From positions 868,001 to 932,000 of the forward strand of contig NZ_JAHBRX010000002.1 in NCBI RefSeq assembly GCF_018398335.1: DNA of 64,000 nucleotides, in the 5' to 3' direction. The stretch is from Chelatococcus sp. HY11. Lineage in GTDB: Bacteria; Pseudomonadota; Alphaproteobacteria; Rhizobiales; Beijerinckiaceae. Every line of letters begins with the position of its first letter. The stretch's first letter is position 1. Shown here one piece after another: positions 33,962 to 42,621 of the stretch. Below the pieces are notes generated by a model. That model was given only the letters and a program-made list of their open reading frames with translations. It did no database searches and was not told the origin of the DNA. The position numbers and the translations under genes are program-made.

Positions 33962-34729
33962 TCATGCTCCCTGGAAAGAACGCTGCCAGCGCAGCGCACG
34001 CCGTTCGATAAGTCGCACGACCGCATCCGCTAGCACGCCGATCACGGCATAGATCGCAAGCGCGGTCATGATGACGGATGTTTGGGCCAACTCGTTGGCC
34101 TGCACGATCAGCCAACCAAGACCGGAGGAAGAATTGATCTGCTCAGCGACAACGAGGGATAGCCAACTCAAGCCGATCGCGTAGCGCAGCCCAACAAGAG
34201 CGGATGGAAGGGCAGCGGGAAAAATGATATCCCGCACGAGCCGCCAGCGACTGAGCCGATAACTCTTGCCGAGTTCGATGAGCTGTTCGTCGACCCCGCG
34301 AATACCTTTGAAGACATTCAGATAGACCGGGAAGAAAGACCCCAGTGCCACGAGCAGAATGCGTGGTGTTTCACCAAGCCCGAACCACAGGATGAAAAGC
34401 GGCACGAGGCCGAGAAACGGCAAGGTGCGGACGGCCTGGATCGTGGAATCGATTGCATCCTCGCCAAGCTTCGACAGTCCCGCGAGAATGCCGGCGAGCA
34501 ATGCGGTCACGCTGCCGAGCACGAGACCAAGCAGGGCGCGCCAAAGCGAGACCCCAAGATGAGTTGTCAGCTTCCCACTTGTCGTAAGGTTCCAGAGCGA
34601 CGTCAATATATCGCTTGGAGAGCTCATGAAGCGCCTATTGATCACGCCGTAGTGAGCAAGGATCTGCCAGGTTATGAGAAGGCCGATCGGAACAACCGAT
34701 CGGCGCAGGATACGTGAATACCTGTCCAT
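33962..34729 (-). CDS. ABC sulfonate-type transporter permease, SsuC-like (second copy)
   Basis: This 255-residue permease is closely similar to 31464-32234, sharing THLGVSLWRA, GLSKLGED, PLFILWFGLGETPRI, FPVYLN and VFKGIRGVD and ending RLIERRALRWQRSFQGA. The EAA loop is IELGKSYRLSRWRLVRDIIFPAA. It follows the binding protein by four bases and precedes the ATPase by two. The similarity to the first copy suggests duplication of a whole importer, followed by divergence in substrate choice. Confidence 0.92.
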   Translation of the reverse strand: MDRYSRILRRSVVPIGLLITWQILAHYGVINRRFMSSPSDILTSLWNLTTSGKLTTHLGVSLWRALLGLVLGSVTALLAGILAGLSKLGEDAIDSTIQAVRTLPFLGLVPLFILWFGLGETPRILLVALGSFFPVYLNVFKGIRGVDEQLIELGKSYRLSRWRLVRDIIFPAALPSALVGLRYAIGLSWLSLVVAEQINSSSGLGWLIVQANELAQTSVIMTALAIYAVIGVLADAVVRLIERRALRWQRSFQGA

Positions 34730-34733
34730 CGTC

Positions 34734-35702
34734 TCAAGAACGCGCGTAGGCGTTGAACTCCTCGGTGAATGATGCGGCTGCGTCGAGTTTCTGCTCGATG
34801 ATGCCCTGGGCGAGGAAGGCGTCGGAAATCCGCTGGTTATTCGCTTTCAGCCCTGCATCGATCGGTCGGAGTCGCGGCGGGCGGTTACGCTCGGCGATCA
34901 GGGCCACCTCCGGATCGATGCTGAGCAAGGTCGCCACCGCCTTTGCGCGCTCTTCGGGCCGGGCATGTCCCCAGGCAAGATGGCCCGCAAGCTGTTTCAC
35001 GAAGGCGGCGACGCCCGCCTTGCGCTTGCTGATCGCGTCGTCGCTTGCGATGTAATAAAGTGGGTTCTCGGCGCCAACATCGGCGCCATTGGCGATTTCG
35101 CGGCTGCCGGATTTCTTGAAAGCTGTCAGCAGCGTGTCGATGGATACTGCTGCATCAATACCGCCAGAATCGAGAACCGCCTGGATATTAGACCCCGCCG
35201 GCAGAAACACGGGCGTGGCGTCGTCCGGCTTCAGGCCCGCCTTCTCCAGAGCCTTGAGATAAACCCAGTGCGAGTTGGTGCCCCGTACGTAAGACACCTT
35301 TTTCCCGCGGAGGTCCGAAATCGTCTTGATCGGTGAATCGGCCTTGACGATAATGCCTTGCCCTCTGCCCCACGGCTCTGTGGCCGCGACAATCTTGAAT
35401 GGCACGTTCGCCGCCTGCGCCACGACAGGGCCGACTTCCCCAATCTCGCCGATATCAAGCTCGCCCGCGTTGAGCGCCGCGATGATCTGCGGAGATCCAA
35501 TGGTGAATGGGACGATCTCGAAACGGAAGCCAGGGACGACGTCGTCACCCCGCGCCTTGAAAGTGGACGCAAAGCCGAACGTGTTGCTGGTGCCGATGCG
35601 GATCACTGTGGTGCCCGCGTCCTGAGACCGCGCGACATGCGGGGCAAAGACACCCGCGGCAAACACCGCGCTGCTCTTTATAAGAATCCGTCGATTGATC
35701 AT
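34734..35702 (-). CDS. ABC sulfonate/taurine/nitrate-type substrate-binding protein, SsuA-like (second copy)
   Basis: This 322-residue protein has a signal peptide (RRILIKSSAVFAAGVFAPHVARS) and then the SsuA fold: LNAGELDIGEIGEVGPVVAQA, LRGKKVSYVRGTNSHWVYLKALEKAG and SGGIDAAVSIDTLLTAFKKSG. It has exactly the length of the first copy, and the segments align without gaps in these regions. It heads the leftward operon SsuA-SsuC-SsuB. Upstream, copy 2 of the 20 bp motif lies 51 bp from the start. Being next to SfnB- and SsuD-like monooxygenases supports a sulfonate or sulfone ligand. Confidence 0.9.
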   Translation of the reverse strand: MINRRILIKSSAVFAAGVFAPHVARSQDAGTTVIRIGTSNTFGFASTFKARGDDVVPGFRFEIVPFTIGSPQIIAALNAGELDIGEIGEVGPVVAQAANVPFKIVAATEPWGRGQGIIVKADSPIKTISDLRGKKVSYVRGTNSHWVYLKALEKAGLKPDDATPVFLPAGSNIQAVLDSGGIDAAVSIDTLLTAFKKSGSREIANGADVGAENPLYYIASDDAISKRKAGVAAFVKQLAGHLAWGHARPEERAKAVATLLSIDPEVALIAERNRPPRLRPIDAGLKANNQRISDAFLAQGIIEQKLDAAASFTEEFNAYARS

Positions 35703-35753
35703 GCTGTCGCTATTCCGTTGGGAGGAGAGGCTAAGAGAAGGCTTCTTCAGTTA

Positions 35754-35773
35754 TTAGTCAATAAATTTTATAG
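35754..35773 (-). promoter_or_regulatory. Copy 2 of the 20 bp organosulfur motif
   Basis: Read on the minus strand it is CTATAAAATTTATTGACTAA, pointing toward the second SsuA-like gene. It lies in the 186 bp gap between that gene and the end of the SfnB-like gene. Around it are the inverted arms ATAAATT (35761-35767) and AATTTAT (35774-35780). Confidence 0.6.
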
Positions 35774-35888
35774 AATTTATATTATTTAGGATCGAGGCCC
35801 GCCTGTCGCCTGGACAAGGGGTGCCAGGCGCTATTCTCCATCGGACACCGCCCTGCGGCGATCGATGCCGAGAACGCCTTGTGCCACC

Positions 35889-37124
35889 TCAGATGTAGGA
35901 GTTCGGCGGCGGCAATGTCCCATTGAGATAGTAGTTCCCGAGATGAAACTCCTTCCAGCGCAGCGGATCATGCAGTGAATGCGTCCGCGCGTTACGCCAA
36001 TGCCGATCCAGTCCAAGGCGATTACGCGTTGCACGCGCGCCGGTCAGAAGAAAGAACTCGTCGGCTATCGTCGTCGCGGCCTCGACGCATAGAAGACGCG
36101 CATCGGCGATGGCAAGGCGCGCGGCCAGCACCGCTTCCACCGATCGCGTCGCGCGTGCCACGTCAATCAGGCGGGCAGCCTCCCTGAGCGAGACGGCCGC
36201 GGTCCGTGCCTTGACGCCGAAGCGACCATAGTCACGGATGACAAAGGGCTCCTGCGCATGCTCCTCGTAAGGGTTGTTGATCCAGGGGCGATTGTTCTCG
36301 CGAATATAGCGGCCAGCCTCCTCCAGCACGTCTTCCGCGAGGCCGAGATCAATAGCCGCATGAATGAGGCTCGCGTTGAGCGCGAATGAGCGACCGTCCC
36401 CGGCCGGCGGGAGCAGCGGGAAAACGTTGAAATCCGGCACGAAAACGTCCTCAAAGATCGTGGTGCCGCTGGCCGTCGTGCGTTGGCCCATGCCATCCCA
36501 ATCATCTATGAGGGAGATACCCCGGGACGTGGCATCGACGAAGTAGATGAACGAACGACGCCCACCTTCTTCATCGAAATGGGCGATAAAAGGTATCCAC
36601 TGCGCGAAGAGCGCCCCTGTGGAATAGTATTTGCGGCCTGTAATACGCCACCCTCCATCCACTTTGTCGAGCTTGTGCTGGTAATCGCCGGGCCGCTTGC
36701 GGGTGTCCTCGGAATGCGCGTTGCCGATCCTGTCTCCGGCGAGGAAACGGCCGAAGAAGAAGGCGGCCTGTTCCGGGTTGCCGCCGGCAACCGTGGGCAG
36801 CCAACAGAAGTGATTCTGCGGGATTTGGCCGATATTGGGATCTGCAGACGACAGGATCCGGAAAACCTCGGCTACGGTCTGCGCAGAAACATCCGCCCCA
36901 CCGTAGTCCCGCGGCACGGTGATGCCGAAGATGCCCGCCCGGGTCAGTTCCTCGATCTCGGCGCGGGGCAGGATGCGTTGCCGATCGCGCTCCACCGCGC
37001 CTGCGCGAAATTGCGCCGCCAGCGTGGTCGCGACCTCGATCGCTTCGGCATCGCTGCGAATAAGGTGGACCACCTTGTGGTTTGGGCTATCCGCCAGCCG
37101 GGCTGCGGCGTCGTTCGATGACAT
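35889..37124 (-). CDS. SfnB/DszC-like flavin monooxygenase of the acyl-CoA dehydrogenase fold
   Basis: This 411-residue protein has the acyl-CoA-dehydrogenase fold. An N-terminal helical domain is followed by ITVPRDYGGADVS and IGQIPQNHFCWL (near 105). ITGRKYYSTGALFAQWIPFIA lies in the central beta domain, and GARATRNRLGLDRHWRNARTHSLHDPLRWK at the C-terminus is typical of SfnB and DszC rather than of true dehydrogenases. These proteins use reduced flavin to oxygenate sulfur compounds such as sulfones or dibenzothiophene. It lacks the usual catalytic Glu context of acyl-CoA dehydrogenases. It diverges from the SsuD/SfnG-like gene across 77 bp holding motif copy 3. Confidence 0.88.
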   Translation of the reverse strand: MSSNDAAARLADSPNHKVVHLIRSDAEAIEVATTLAAQFRAGAVERDRQRILPRAEIEELTRAGIFGITVPRDYGGADVSAQTVAEVFRILSSADPNIGQIPQNHFCWLPTVAGGNPEQAAFFFGRFLAGDRIGNAHSEDTRKRPGDYQHKLDKVDGGWRITGRKYYSTGALFAQWIPFIAHFDEEGGRRSFIYFVDATSRGISLIDDWDGMGQRTTASGTTIFEDVFVPDFNVFPLLPPAGDGRSFALNASLIHAAIDLGLAEDVLEEAGRYIRENNRPWINNPYEEHAQEPFVIRDYGRFGVKARTAAVSLREAARLIDVARATRSVEAVLAARLAIADARLLCVEAATTIADEFFLLTGARATRNRLGLDRHWRNARTHSLHDPLRWKEFHLGNYYLNGTLPPPNSYI

Positions 37125-37136
37125 CAGGGCCTCATA

Positions 37137-37156
37137 TTAGTAGACAAATTCGATAG
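37137..37156 (-). promoter_or_regulatory. Copy 3 of the 20 bp organosulfur motif
   Basis: Read on the minus strand it is CTATCGAATTTGTCTACTAA. It lies in the 77 bp gap between the divergent SfnB-like (start 37124) and SsuD/SfnG-like (start 37202) genes, only 12 bp before the SfnB start. It more probably controls the rightward gene, or both. Confidence 0.55.
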
Positions 37157-37201
37157 TTTTTGTATTTTTTTGTTAAGGCATCTCCTGCAGTGGGTCAATC
37201 G

Positions 37202-38317
37202 ATGACAGAACGAGTATCAGAGCAGCAGCCAGCGCCGCGCTTCGGCGTCTGGTCCCCCTATCGCGGCCAGTGGGTTATCGATCCGCGCAACGAGCGTCTG
37301 GTGGCGAGCTGGGATCTGGCGCGCGAAGTCACCTTGAGTGCCGAACGAGCCGGCTTCGATACGATCCTCTATGCGCAGCACACCATCAATCCGCTTGATC
37401 AGACCGAGGAGATCCAGGAGGCCTGGACAGCGGCAGCGGCAGCAGCGGCGCTGACCGAACGCATTGAAATCATCGCCGCGATCAAGCCGCGCCTTTACCA
37501 TCCCGTCGTGCTCGCCAAGATGGCGCTCGGCATTGAGGACATCAGCCACGGCCGTTTTGCCATCAATCTCGTCAATGCCTGGTTCATTCCAGAACTCGAG
37601 AGATCCGGGATTGGCTTTCCCGAGCATGACGAGCGTTATCGATACGGGGAGGAGTGGCTCCGCGTCTATAAGGCGCTCGTCGCGGGTGAGACGCTGACCC
37701 ATGGTGGCAAGTATTTCAATGTCGATGCCTACACATTGCGCCCCGGCTCCCGTTACCGGGACCGCCCCTTCATCTATTCGGGGGGTGAGTCAGAGCAAGG
37801 CATCGCTCTTGCCGCGGCACACTCGGACGCTTGGTTGATCAACGGCCGCCCGATAGAAGACGTCGTGCCCCTGGTTCATGCCGCGCGGGCGCAGCCACGC
37901 AAGGGTGCGCCGCTTCAGCTCGGCATAACGGGCTTCTCGATAACGCGGGAGACCGAGGCGGAAGCACAGAAAGCGCTCGCTGAACTCTACGCGATCCAGG
38001 ACAGCTTCTATGACAGCCGTTCGGCTGACATGCGCAAGCACATCGACCCGAAGGTCGTCGCCCTCAAGGTGAACCAGAACTATCCCGGAACACGGATGAT
38101 CGGCGCCAACGGCGGCACCCTGCCAGGCTTCGTCGGCAGCTATGATCAGGTCGCGGAGCGCATCGCGGCCTTCCATGACATCGGCATCATCACCTTCCTC
38201 CTGTCGTTCTTCCCGTTGGTGGAAGAGCAGGAAAACTTCGCACGGCATGTAATCCCGCGCGTCCGAGATCTCGTCAGTCGCCGTCCTCCGGCTGCGCGAG
38301 CCGCCGCACGGCGCTGA
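37202..38317 (+). CDS. LLM-class flavin-dependent monooxygenase, SsuD/SfnG-like
   Basis: This 371-residue TIM-barrel enzyme shows FDTILYAQHTINP, IIAAIKPRLYHPVVLAKMALGIEDISHGRFAINLVNAWF and DERYRYGEEWLRVYKALVAGETL. FIYSGGESEQGIALAAAHSDAWL is the phosphate/flavin-binding end of the barrel. The pattern is that of alkanesulfonate and dimethylsulfone monooxygenases, which release sulfite or methanesulfinate using reduced FMN. ATG 37202 is chosen by homology; the ribosome site is poor, and the upstream in-frame codons (TTG at 37160) overlap the promoter. It is followed 32 bases later by an amidohydrolase gene in the same operon. Confidence 0.87.
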   Translation: MTERVSEQQPAPRFGVWSPYRGQWVIDPRNERLVASWDLAREVTLSAERAGFDTILYAQHTINPLDQTEEIQEAWTAAAAAAALTERIEIIAAIKPRLYHPVVLAKMALGIEDISHGRFAINLVNAWFIPELERSGIGFPEHDERYRYGEEWLRVYKALVAGETLTHGGKYFNVDAYTLRPGSRYRDRPFIYSGGESEQGIALAAAHSDAWLINGRPIEDVVPLVHAARAQPRKGAPLQLGITGFSITRETEAEAQKALAELYAIQDSFYDSRSADMRKHIDPKVVALKVNQNYPGTRMIGANGGTLPGFVGSYDQVAERIAAFHDIGIITFLLSFFPLVEEQENFARHVIPRVRDLVSRRPPAARAAARR

Positions 38318-38349
38318 ACCTTGCTTCAGAAAAGAAATGGAAGCCCCAG

Positions 38350-39297
38350 ATGAGCGAGAAGCTCTTCATCGTCGATTTTCACAACCACCACCTGCCGGCG
38401 GGCTTTGAGCCGACAACCGCCCATTCCCTATCGGGGAGCGCCAAGGCGCGTTGGGAGGCCATTAATCGCGACCTTGCCGACGAAGCTCTGCTCCTTGCCG
38501 ATATCGAGGCCGGCGATGTTGACGCCCGCATCGTCAACGCGCCGGGTGCGCTGATTGCGGAGCCAGACGGGTCCCTTCCGTTCGACGTTTACAGGCGGCT
38601 CAACGATCGCCTGGCGGAGGTTGTCGCACGTCACCCCGGCAAATTGTACGGCCTTGCCTCAGTCGATGCTTATAGCGGCGAAAAGGGAGCCGAGGAGGTA
38701 AGACGCGCGATACGCGAGCTAGGCCATCGCGGCATCTTCGTGGACAGTGCGCGCGGCGAACTCTTCATCGATGCGCCCGAAGCACGCCCCACGCTCACCG
38801 CCGCCGCTGATCTCGGCGTGCCGGTCTTTGTGCACCCCGTCAACCCACAGCCGTTGACGCGGCTGCTCGCGCCCTATGGCCGGATTGGGACACTCTTCGC
38901 GCGCGGCACGACGAATGCCGCCGCTCTGATCGCCCTTGTTGAAGGCGGCGTCTTCGCCCAACTCCCTCGCCTTCAAGTGGTCGTGACGGAGCTGGCCTTC
39001 GGAGGGCTCGCTCTCGCTGGCGCCTTTCATCACGAAGGCCTGGCGCCCGGCGGTCTGCTTGAGACGTTACGCCGCCACGTCCTGATAGATACCATGGGGT
39101 TCAACCCAGTGACGATTCGTGCCGCCGTCGACCTCCTGGGGGCGGATCGCGTCGTAGCAGGTAGCGACTGGCCTATCGTCAGCACCGGCGAAGTCCGCGA
39201 CCGCCTGGATCAGGTATTGGAGGCAGCAGGCCTCAATGCCGCGGCCAAGCGCGCGATCGCGGGGCAGACCGCGCTTCGTCTCATAGGCGTGGTGTGA
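38350..39297 (+). CDS. Amidohydrolase family 2 (ACMSD-like) metal-dependent hydrolase/decarboxylase
   Basis: This 315-residue TIM-barrel protein opens with the metal motif VDFHNHHLP (HxH, residues ~9-17). FVHPVNPQ holds the next metal His and GSDWPIVST the final metal Asp near residue 275. The family includes aminocarboxymuconate-semialdehyde decarboxylase, gamma-resorcylate decarboxylase and lactonases. Its place behind a sulfur monooxygenase suggests it processes the desulfonated carbon skeleton. The substrate is unknown. Confidence 0.82.
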   Translation: MSEKLFIVDFHNHHLPAGFEPTTAHSLSGSAKARWEAINRDLADEALLLADIEAGDVDARIVNAPGALIAEPDGSLPFDVYRRLNDRLAEVVARHPGKLYGLASVDAYSGEKGAEEVRRAIRELGHRGIFVDSARGELFIDAPEARPTLTAAADLGVPVFVHPVNPQPLTRLLAPYGRIGTLFARGTTNAAALIALVEGGVFAQLPRLQVVVTELAFGGLALAGAFHHEGLAPGGLLETLRRHVLIDTMGFNPVTIRAAVDLLGADRVVAGSDWPIVSTGEVRDRLDQVLEAAGLNAAAKRAIAGQTALRLIGVV

Positions 39298-39434
39298 AGC
39301 ATAGGGAGAACAGCGTGAGCCAAAGTCGAAATTGAGGTTTGTCTCACCCGCAGACGAAAAGTCAATGATGGGTGAGACATACGCCATCAAACTTGCGCTT
39401 TCGTTCGTGTCAGTGGCGATGTAAATCTTTCTCC

Positions 39435-40067
39435 ATGCTGCACGTCCGCGCTATCTTTCCCCTTCTGCTCGTCGCTTTCCCGGCGCTCGCGCAGGATACG
39501 CGTGCGCCGCGGCCGCAATACGCCGTCGCGTGCGGAGCGCAGTTCGCGCGGTCTGCCAGCCACGCCCGTCTCGTCAAATTCTACGGCGCCAAGAACGTCA
39601 CCTTCGAAAGCGTGAACCGCCCCGAGGGCGAAGTCGTCAAAGCCACCGTGCTTTTCGGGAAAGACCCAGGTCGGCGGCTCGAGATCGAGTGGCATGACGA
39701 GAAGAAGCGCCGCTCACCAAGCGTGATGACAGTCTTTGGCGAGACAAACAAATGGATCGGCCCGCTCGGCATCAAGAATGGCATGACGATCCAGGAGATC
39801 GAGCAACGCGCGGGCAAGCCATTCAAGATCAACGGTTTCGGCTTTGACGTCGCGGGCGCGGGGCACTTCGAGGAAACGAAGCTCGAAAAACTGCCGGGCG
39901 GCTGCTTCTTCAACGCGCATTTCGACATCGAAGGGGGGCTGCCGCCCGAGCACCTTGAGCGCTTTGTCGGCGATGTCGCGATAAGCTCTGACGATCCAGA
40001 TCTTCTGACACTCAAGCCGAAGTTGTGGATCTACACGCTGACCTATCCCCCGCCCTCGACAGATTGA
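39435..40067 (+). CDS. Exported protein of unknown function
   Basis: I do not recognise this 210-residue protein. It has a clear signal peptide (HVRAIFPLLLVAFPALA, cleavage before QD near residue 20), so it is periplasmic or exported. Two cysteines in the mature part (ACGAQ and GGCFF) could form a disulfide. KNGMTIQEIEQRAGKPFKINGFGFD resembles the small loop-helix segments of SmpA/BamE-like or DUF-type periplasmic proteins, but I would not assign it. I start at ATG 39435 because it gives the signal peptide. It ends 19 bases before the convergent LysR gene and is probably monocistronic. Confidence 0.7.
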   Translation: MLHVRAIFPLLLVAFPALAQDTRAPRPQYAVACGAQFARSASHARLVKFYGAKNVTFESVNRPEGEVVKATVLFGKDPGRRLEIEWHDEKKRRSPSVMTVFGETNKWIGPLGIKNGMTIQEIEQRAGKPFKINGFGFDVAGAGHFEETKLEKLPGGCFFNAHFDIEGGLPPEHLERFVGDVAISSDDPDLLTLKPKLWIYTLTYPPPSTD

Positions 40068-40086
40068 AAGCCTTTTCACAGGCCGC

Positions 40087-41004
40087 TCAGACCAGCACCG
40101 CCGTCCGCCAGTCGCCAGAGCCGATGGCGCGCGCGGCTTGTTCGCGCAACATCCCCTCGAAGATCTTGATCGCCTGCGTCAGAGGCCGCTCTTTCGACGA
40201 TGCCAGCATCCACTCGATGTCAAAGCCCGTGATCGGCGCCGCGGAGATTCTTCCGACTACGAGGTGGTCGTGAAGGCCGCAATAGGAATAGACAGTATAA
40301 CCCAGTCCCTGCGAGACAAGATCAAGCGCGATCGTCGCGTTGATTTCAGCGCGAATGTTCAAGGCAACATCTTGCGCCGATGCGGCTTTTTCCAGAGCAA
40401 CGCGCAGGCTGGCTGGGCGTGACAGGCCGACCAGCTTCAGCTCGGCCAGGGAGCGCAACTCAACAGCCCGATCAAGTGACAGCCCAGCCGAAGGCGGGCC
40501 GACCAGAAACATTTGTTCCTTGAGGAGCGGTCGGCTTTCCAGCGCCGAGGCGGGCTCGTGGATGGAAAGGAGGCCAAGGTCGAGTTCGCCACGGAGAAGC
40601 TTGTCGCGCACCAAGGCCGAGGTGTCCTCCACAAAACGGAAGAAGACGCCGGGGTAGTCCTGCATGAAGCGCGCTATAGCGGGCTTGCTCAGCAGGGTCC
40701 GCATAGAGCGGGGAATGCCGACGTGCAGCGCGCCTGTGGGCCAATCGCGCCGATCGATGATCTCCTCGCGCATGTTGGCGATGTGACGCAATAGAAAGTC
40801 CACGCGCTCGTAGAGCAGTCGCCCCACCTCGGTCAGGTGAACACCCCGGGCGTGCCTTTCCAAAAGCTTGGCGCCCAATTCCTCTTCCAACAGCATGATT
40901 TGCCGGCTGAGAGCCGATTGGGAGATGCGAATACGGTTCGCCGCGCGGCTGAAGCCACCCGTTTCGGCAACTTCCCGGAAATACTCCAGCTGGCGGACGT
41001 CCAC
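40087..41004 (-). CDS. LysR-family transcriptional regulator
   Basis: This 305-residue regulator has the N-terminal winged helix (LEYFREVAETGGFSRAANRIRISQSALSRQIMLLEEELGAKLLER, residues ~6-50). A C-terminal periplasmic-binding-like sensor domain follows. LTEVGRLLYERVDFLLRHI is the linker helix. It is transcribed away from the amidase/TRAP operon at 41164, the usual LysR arrangement, and a LTTR box lies in the gap. It probably activates that operon in response to the imported ligand or an intermediate. Confidence 0.92.
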   Translation of the reverse strand: MDVRQLEYFREVAETGGFSRAANRIRISQSALSRQIMLLEEELGAKLLERHARGVHLTEVGRLLYERVDFLLRHIANMREEIIDRRDWPTGALHVGIPRSMRTLLSKPAIARFMQDYPGVFFRFVEDTSALVRDKLLRGELDLGLLSIHEPASALESRPLLKEQMFLVGPPSAGLSLDRAVELRSLAELKLVGLSRPASLRVALEKAASAQDVALNIRAEINATIALDLVSQGLGYTVYSYCGLHDHLVVGRISAAPITGFDIEWMLASSKERPLTQAIKIFEGMLREQAARAIGSGDWRTAVLV

Positions 41005-41028
41005 GGTGAACTACCTATCGATTTTTGG

Positions 41029-41043
41029 CATAGCTTCAATATG
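41029..41043. promoter_or_regulatory. Candidate LysR-type (T-N11-A) binding box
   Basis: CATAGCTTCAATATG has inverted CATA/TATG arms around seven bases and fits the LTTR T-N11-A pattern. It lies 25 bp from the LysR start and 121 bp from the amidase start in the 159 bp divergent gap. A wider pair, GCATAG (41028-41033) and CTATGC (41059-41064), encloses the next 25 bases. Confidence 0.5.
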
Positions 41044-41163
41044 ACTTATCTGCTTGTTCTATGCAATGGCGGCTCCTAGCCTGTCTCGATGAGTGATGCG
41101 CAATTTGTCCGCAGCCTTCGTGTGAGCTCCGGATGATGTCGCTGAACGCAGGCGGGAGTGGGA

Positions 41164-42621
41164 ATGAATTCGGATCTGACGACGCTCACGGCCACCGAAC
41201 TCGTCCGCGGCTATCGCAAGCGGGATTTCTCACCGGCGGAGGTTGTCAGGCAGACGCTTGAGACCATCGATGCCCTCAATCCGGCGCTGAATGCTTTTGC
41301 CTTCCTTGATCCCGAAGGCGCGCAGGCATCGGCCAAGGCCTCCGAACAGCGCTGGATGCGGGGCGAGCCCGCCGGGCCGATCGACGGCGTGCCAACCACG
41401 CTCAAGGATCTGGCCGCCGTGAAGGGCTGGCCGCGCTATCTTGGCTCGCGGACAACGCCGGCCTCGCCGTCGCCCGACAGTTTCGACGGTCCGGCCGCCG
41501 CGCGCCTGCGCGAGGCCGGTGGAGTTTTTCTCGGCAAGACAACGCAACCTGAATTCGCCTGGAAAGGGCTGACGGACAGCCCCCGTTTCGGCATCACGCG
41601 CAACCCCTGGAACCTGGAGCGCACACCGGGCGGCAGCAGTGGCGGCGCCGCCGCCGGGGTCGCCGCCTATATGGGGGTGCTGGCCCTGGGCACCGACGGC
41701 TCGGGCTCCGTGCGGATCCCGGCTGCCTTTTGTGGCCTGGCGGGGCTGAAGCCGACCTATGGCGTCATCCCGCAGCACCCGCGCGCCACCCACATGGGCG
41801 ACATCGTGCATACCGGCCCCATTGCGCGCTGCGTGTCCGACGTCGCGCTGATGGCGCAGGTCATGTCTCAGCCCGATCATCGTGACTGGACAAGCCCGCC
41901 GCATGCGATCCGCTGCTTCGACGACCTGACGCCCGCCCTTGCCGGTCTTCGCGTTGCCTTCAGCCCCACCCTCGGCTTTGCCACGGTCGACCCGGCGATC
42001 GGCCGCATCGTCCGCGACGCGGTCAACAGGCTCGCGGATCTCGGGGCGATCATCGTGGAGGTCGATCCCGGCTTTGAGGACACGCGCGACATGATCGACA
42101 TGATCTACAAGGCCGGAGCCGCACGCACCGCCTTTGCCATGTCGGACGATGCGCGCGCGGCGATGGATCCCAAATACCTCGCCTTCGCCACCTCAGGTCT
42201 GGGCATTTCCGCGAATGACTATGTCGGGATCGGCATGATGAAACGCGACGCGCTCAACGCGCGCATGGTCGAGTTCCACGAGACCTATGATCTCCTCATC
42301 ACACCACAGCTCGGCTTGACGGCGCCCCCCGCCGACGAGGAGCTTTTCCCGCCCTTCTATGAGCATTGGTTCGACTGGGCGCCCTTCTGCTATCCCTTCA
42401 ACCTGACCCAGCAGCCGGCGGCGACCGTGCCCTGCGGCGTTGCGCCGGATGGTCTGCCGGTCGCTCTCCAGATCGTCGGCCCGAAATTTGCTGACCAGCG
42501 CGTGCTGAACGCGGCACTGGCGGCCGAGCAGGCAATCGGCTTTAAGCCGCTGAGCAAAGATTTGGTCTTTAAGCACTGTGCCAACTTCCTAGAGGGGAAC
42601 AAGAACCATGCGCATGCCTAA
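41164..42621 (+). CDS. Amidase-signature family amidohydrolase
   Basis: This 485-residue cytoplasmic amidase has the full Ser-cisSer-Lys triad: Lys81 in TTLKDLAAVKG, the cis-Ser within PGGSSGGAAAG (near residue 159) and the nucleophile Ser182 in GTDGSGSVRIP. The family hydrolyses amides (including malonamate, indoleacetamide, aryl amides) and supplies the A subunit of GatCAB; with no GatB/C present, a catabolic amidase is intended. ATG 41164 is preceded by GGGAG at good distance; the GTG at 41158 overlaps that site. It heads the TRAP operon, overlapping the next gene by 14 bases. Confidence 0.92.
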   Translation: MNSDLTTLTATELVRGYRKRDFSPAEVVRQTLETIDALNPALNAFAFLDPEGAQASAKASEQRWMRGEPAGPIDGVPTTLKDLAAVKGWPRYLGSRTTPASPSPDSFDGPAAARLREAGGVFLGKTTQPEFAWKGLTDSPRFGITRNPWNLERTPGGSSGGAAAGVAAYMGVLALGTDGSGSVRIPAAFCGLAGLKPTYGVIPQHPRATHMGDIVHTGPIARCVSDVALMAQVMSQPDHRDWTSPPHAIRCFDDLTPALAGLRVAFSPTLGFATVDPAIGRIVRDAVNRLADLGAIIVEVDPGFEDTRDMIDMIYKAGAARTAFAMSDDARAAMDPKYLAFATSGLGISANDYVGIGMMKRDALNARMVEFHETYDLLITPQLGLTAPPADEELFPPFYEHWFDWAPFCYPFNLTQQPAATVPCGVAPDGLPVALQIVGPKFADQRVLNAALAAEQAIGFKPLSKDLVFKHCANFLEGNKNHAHA

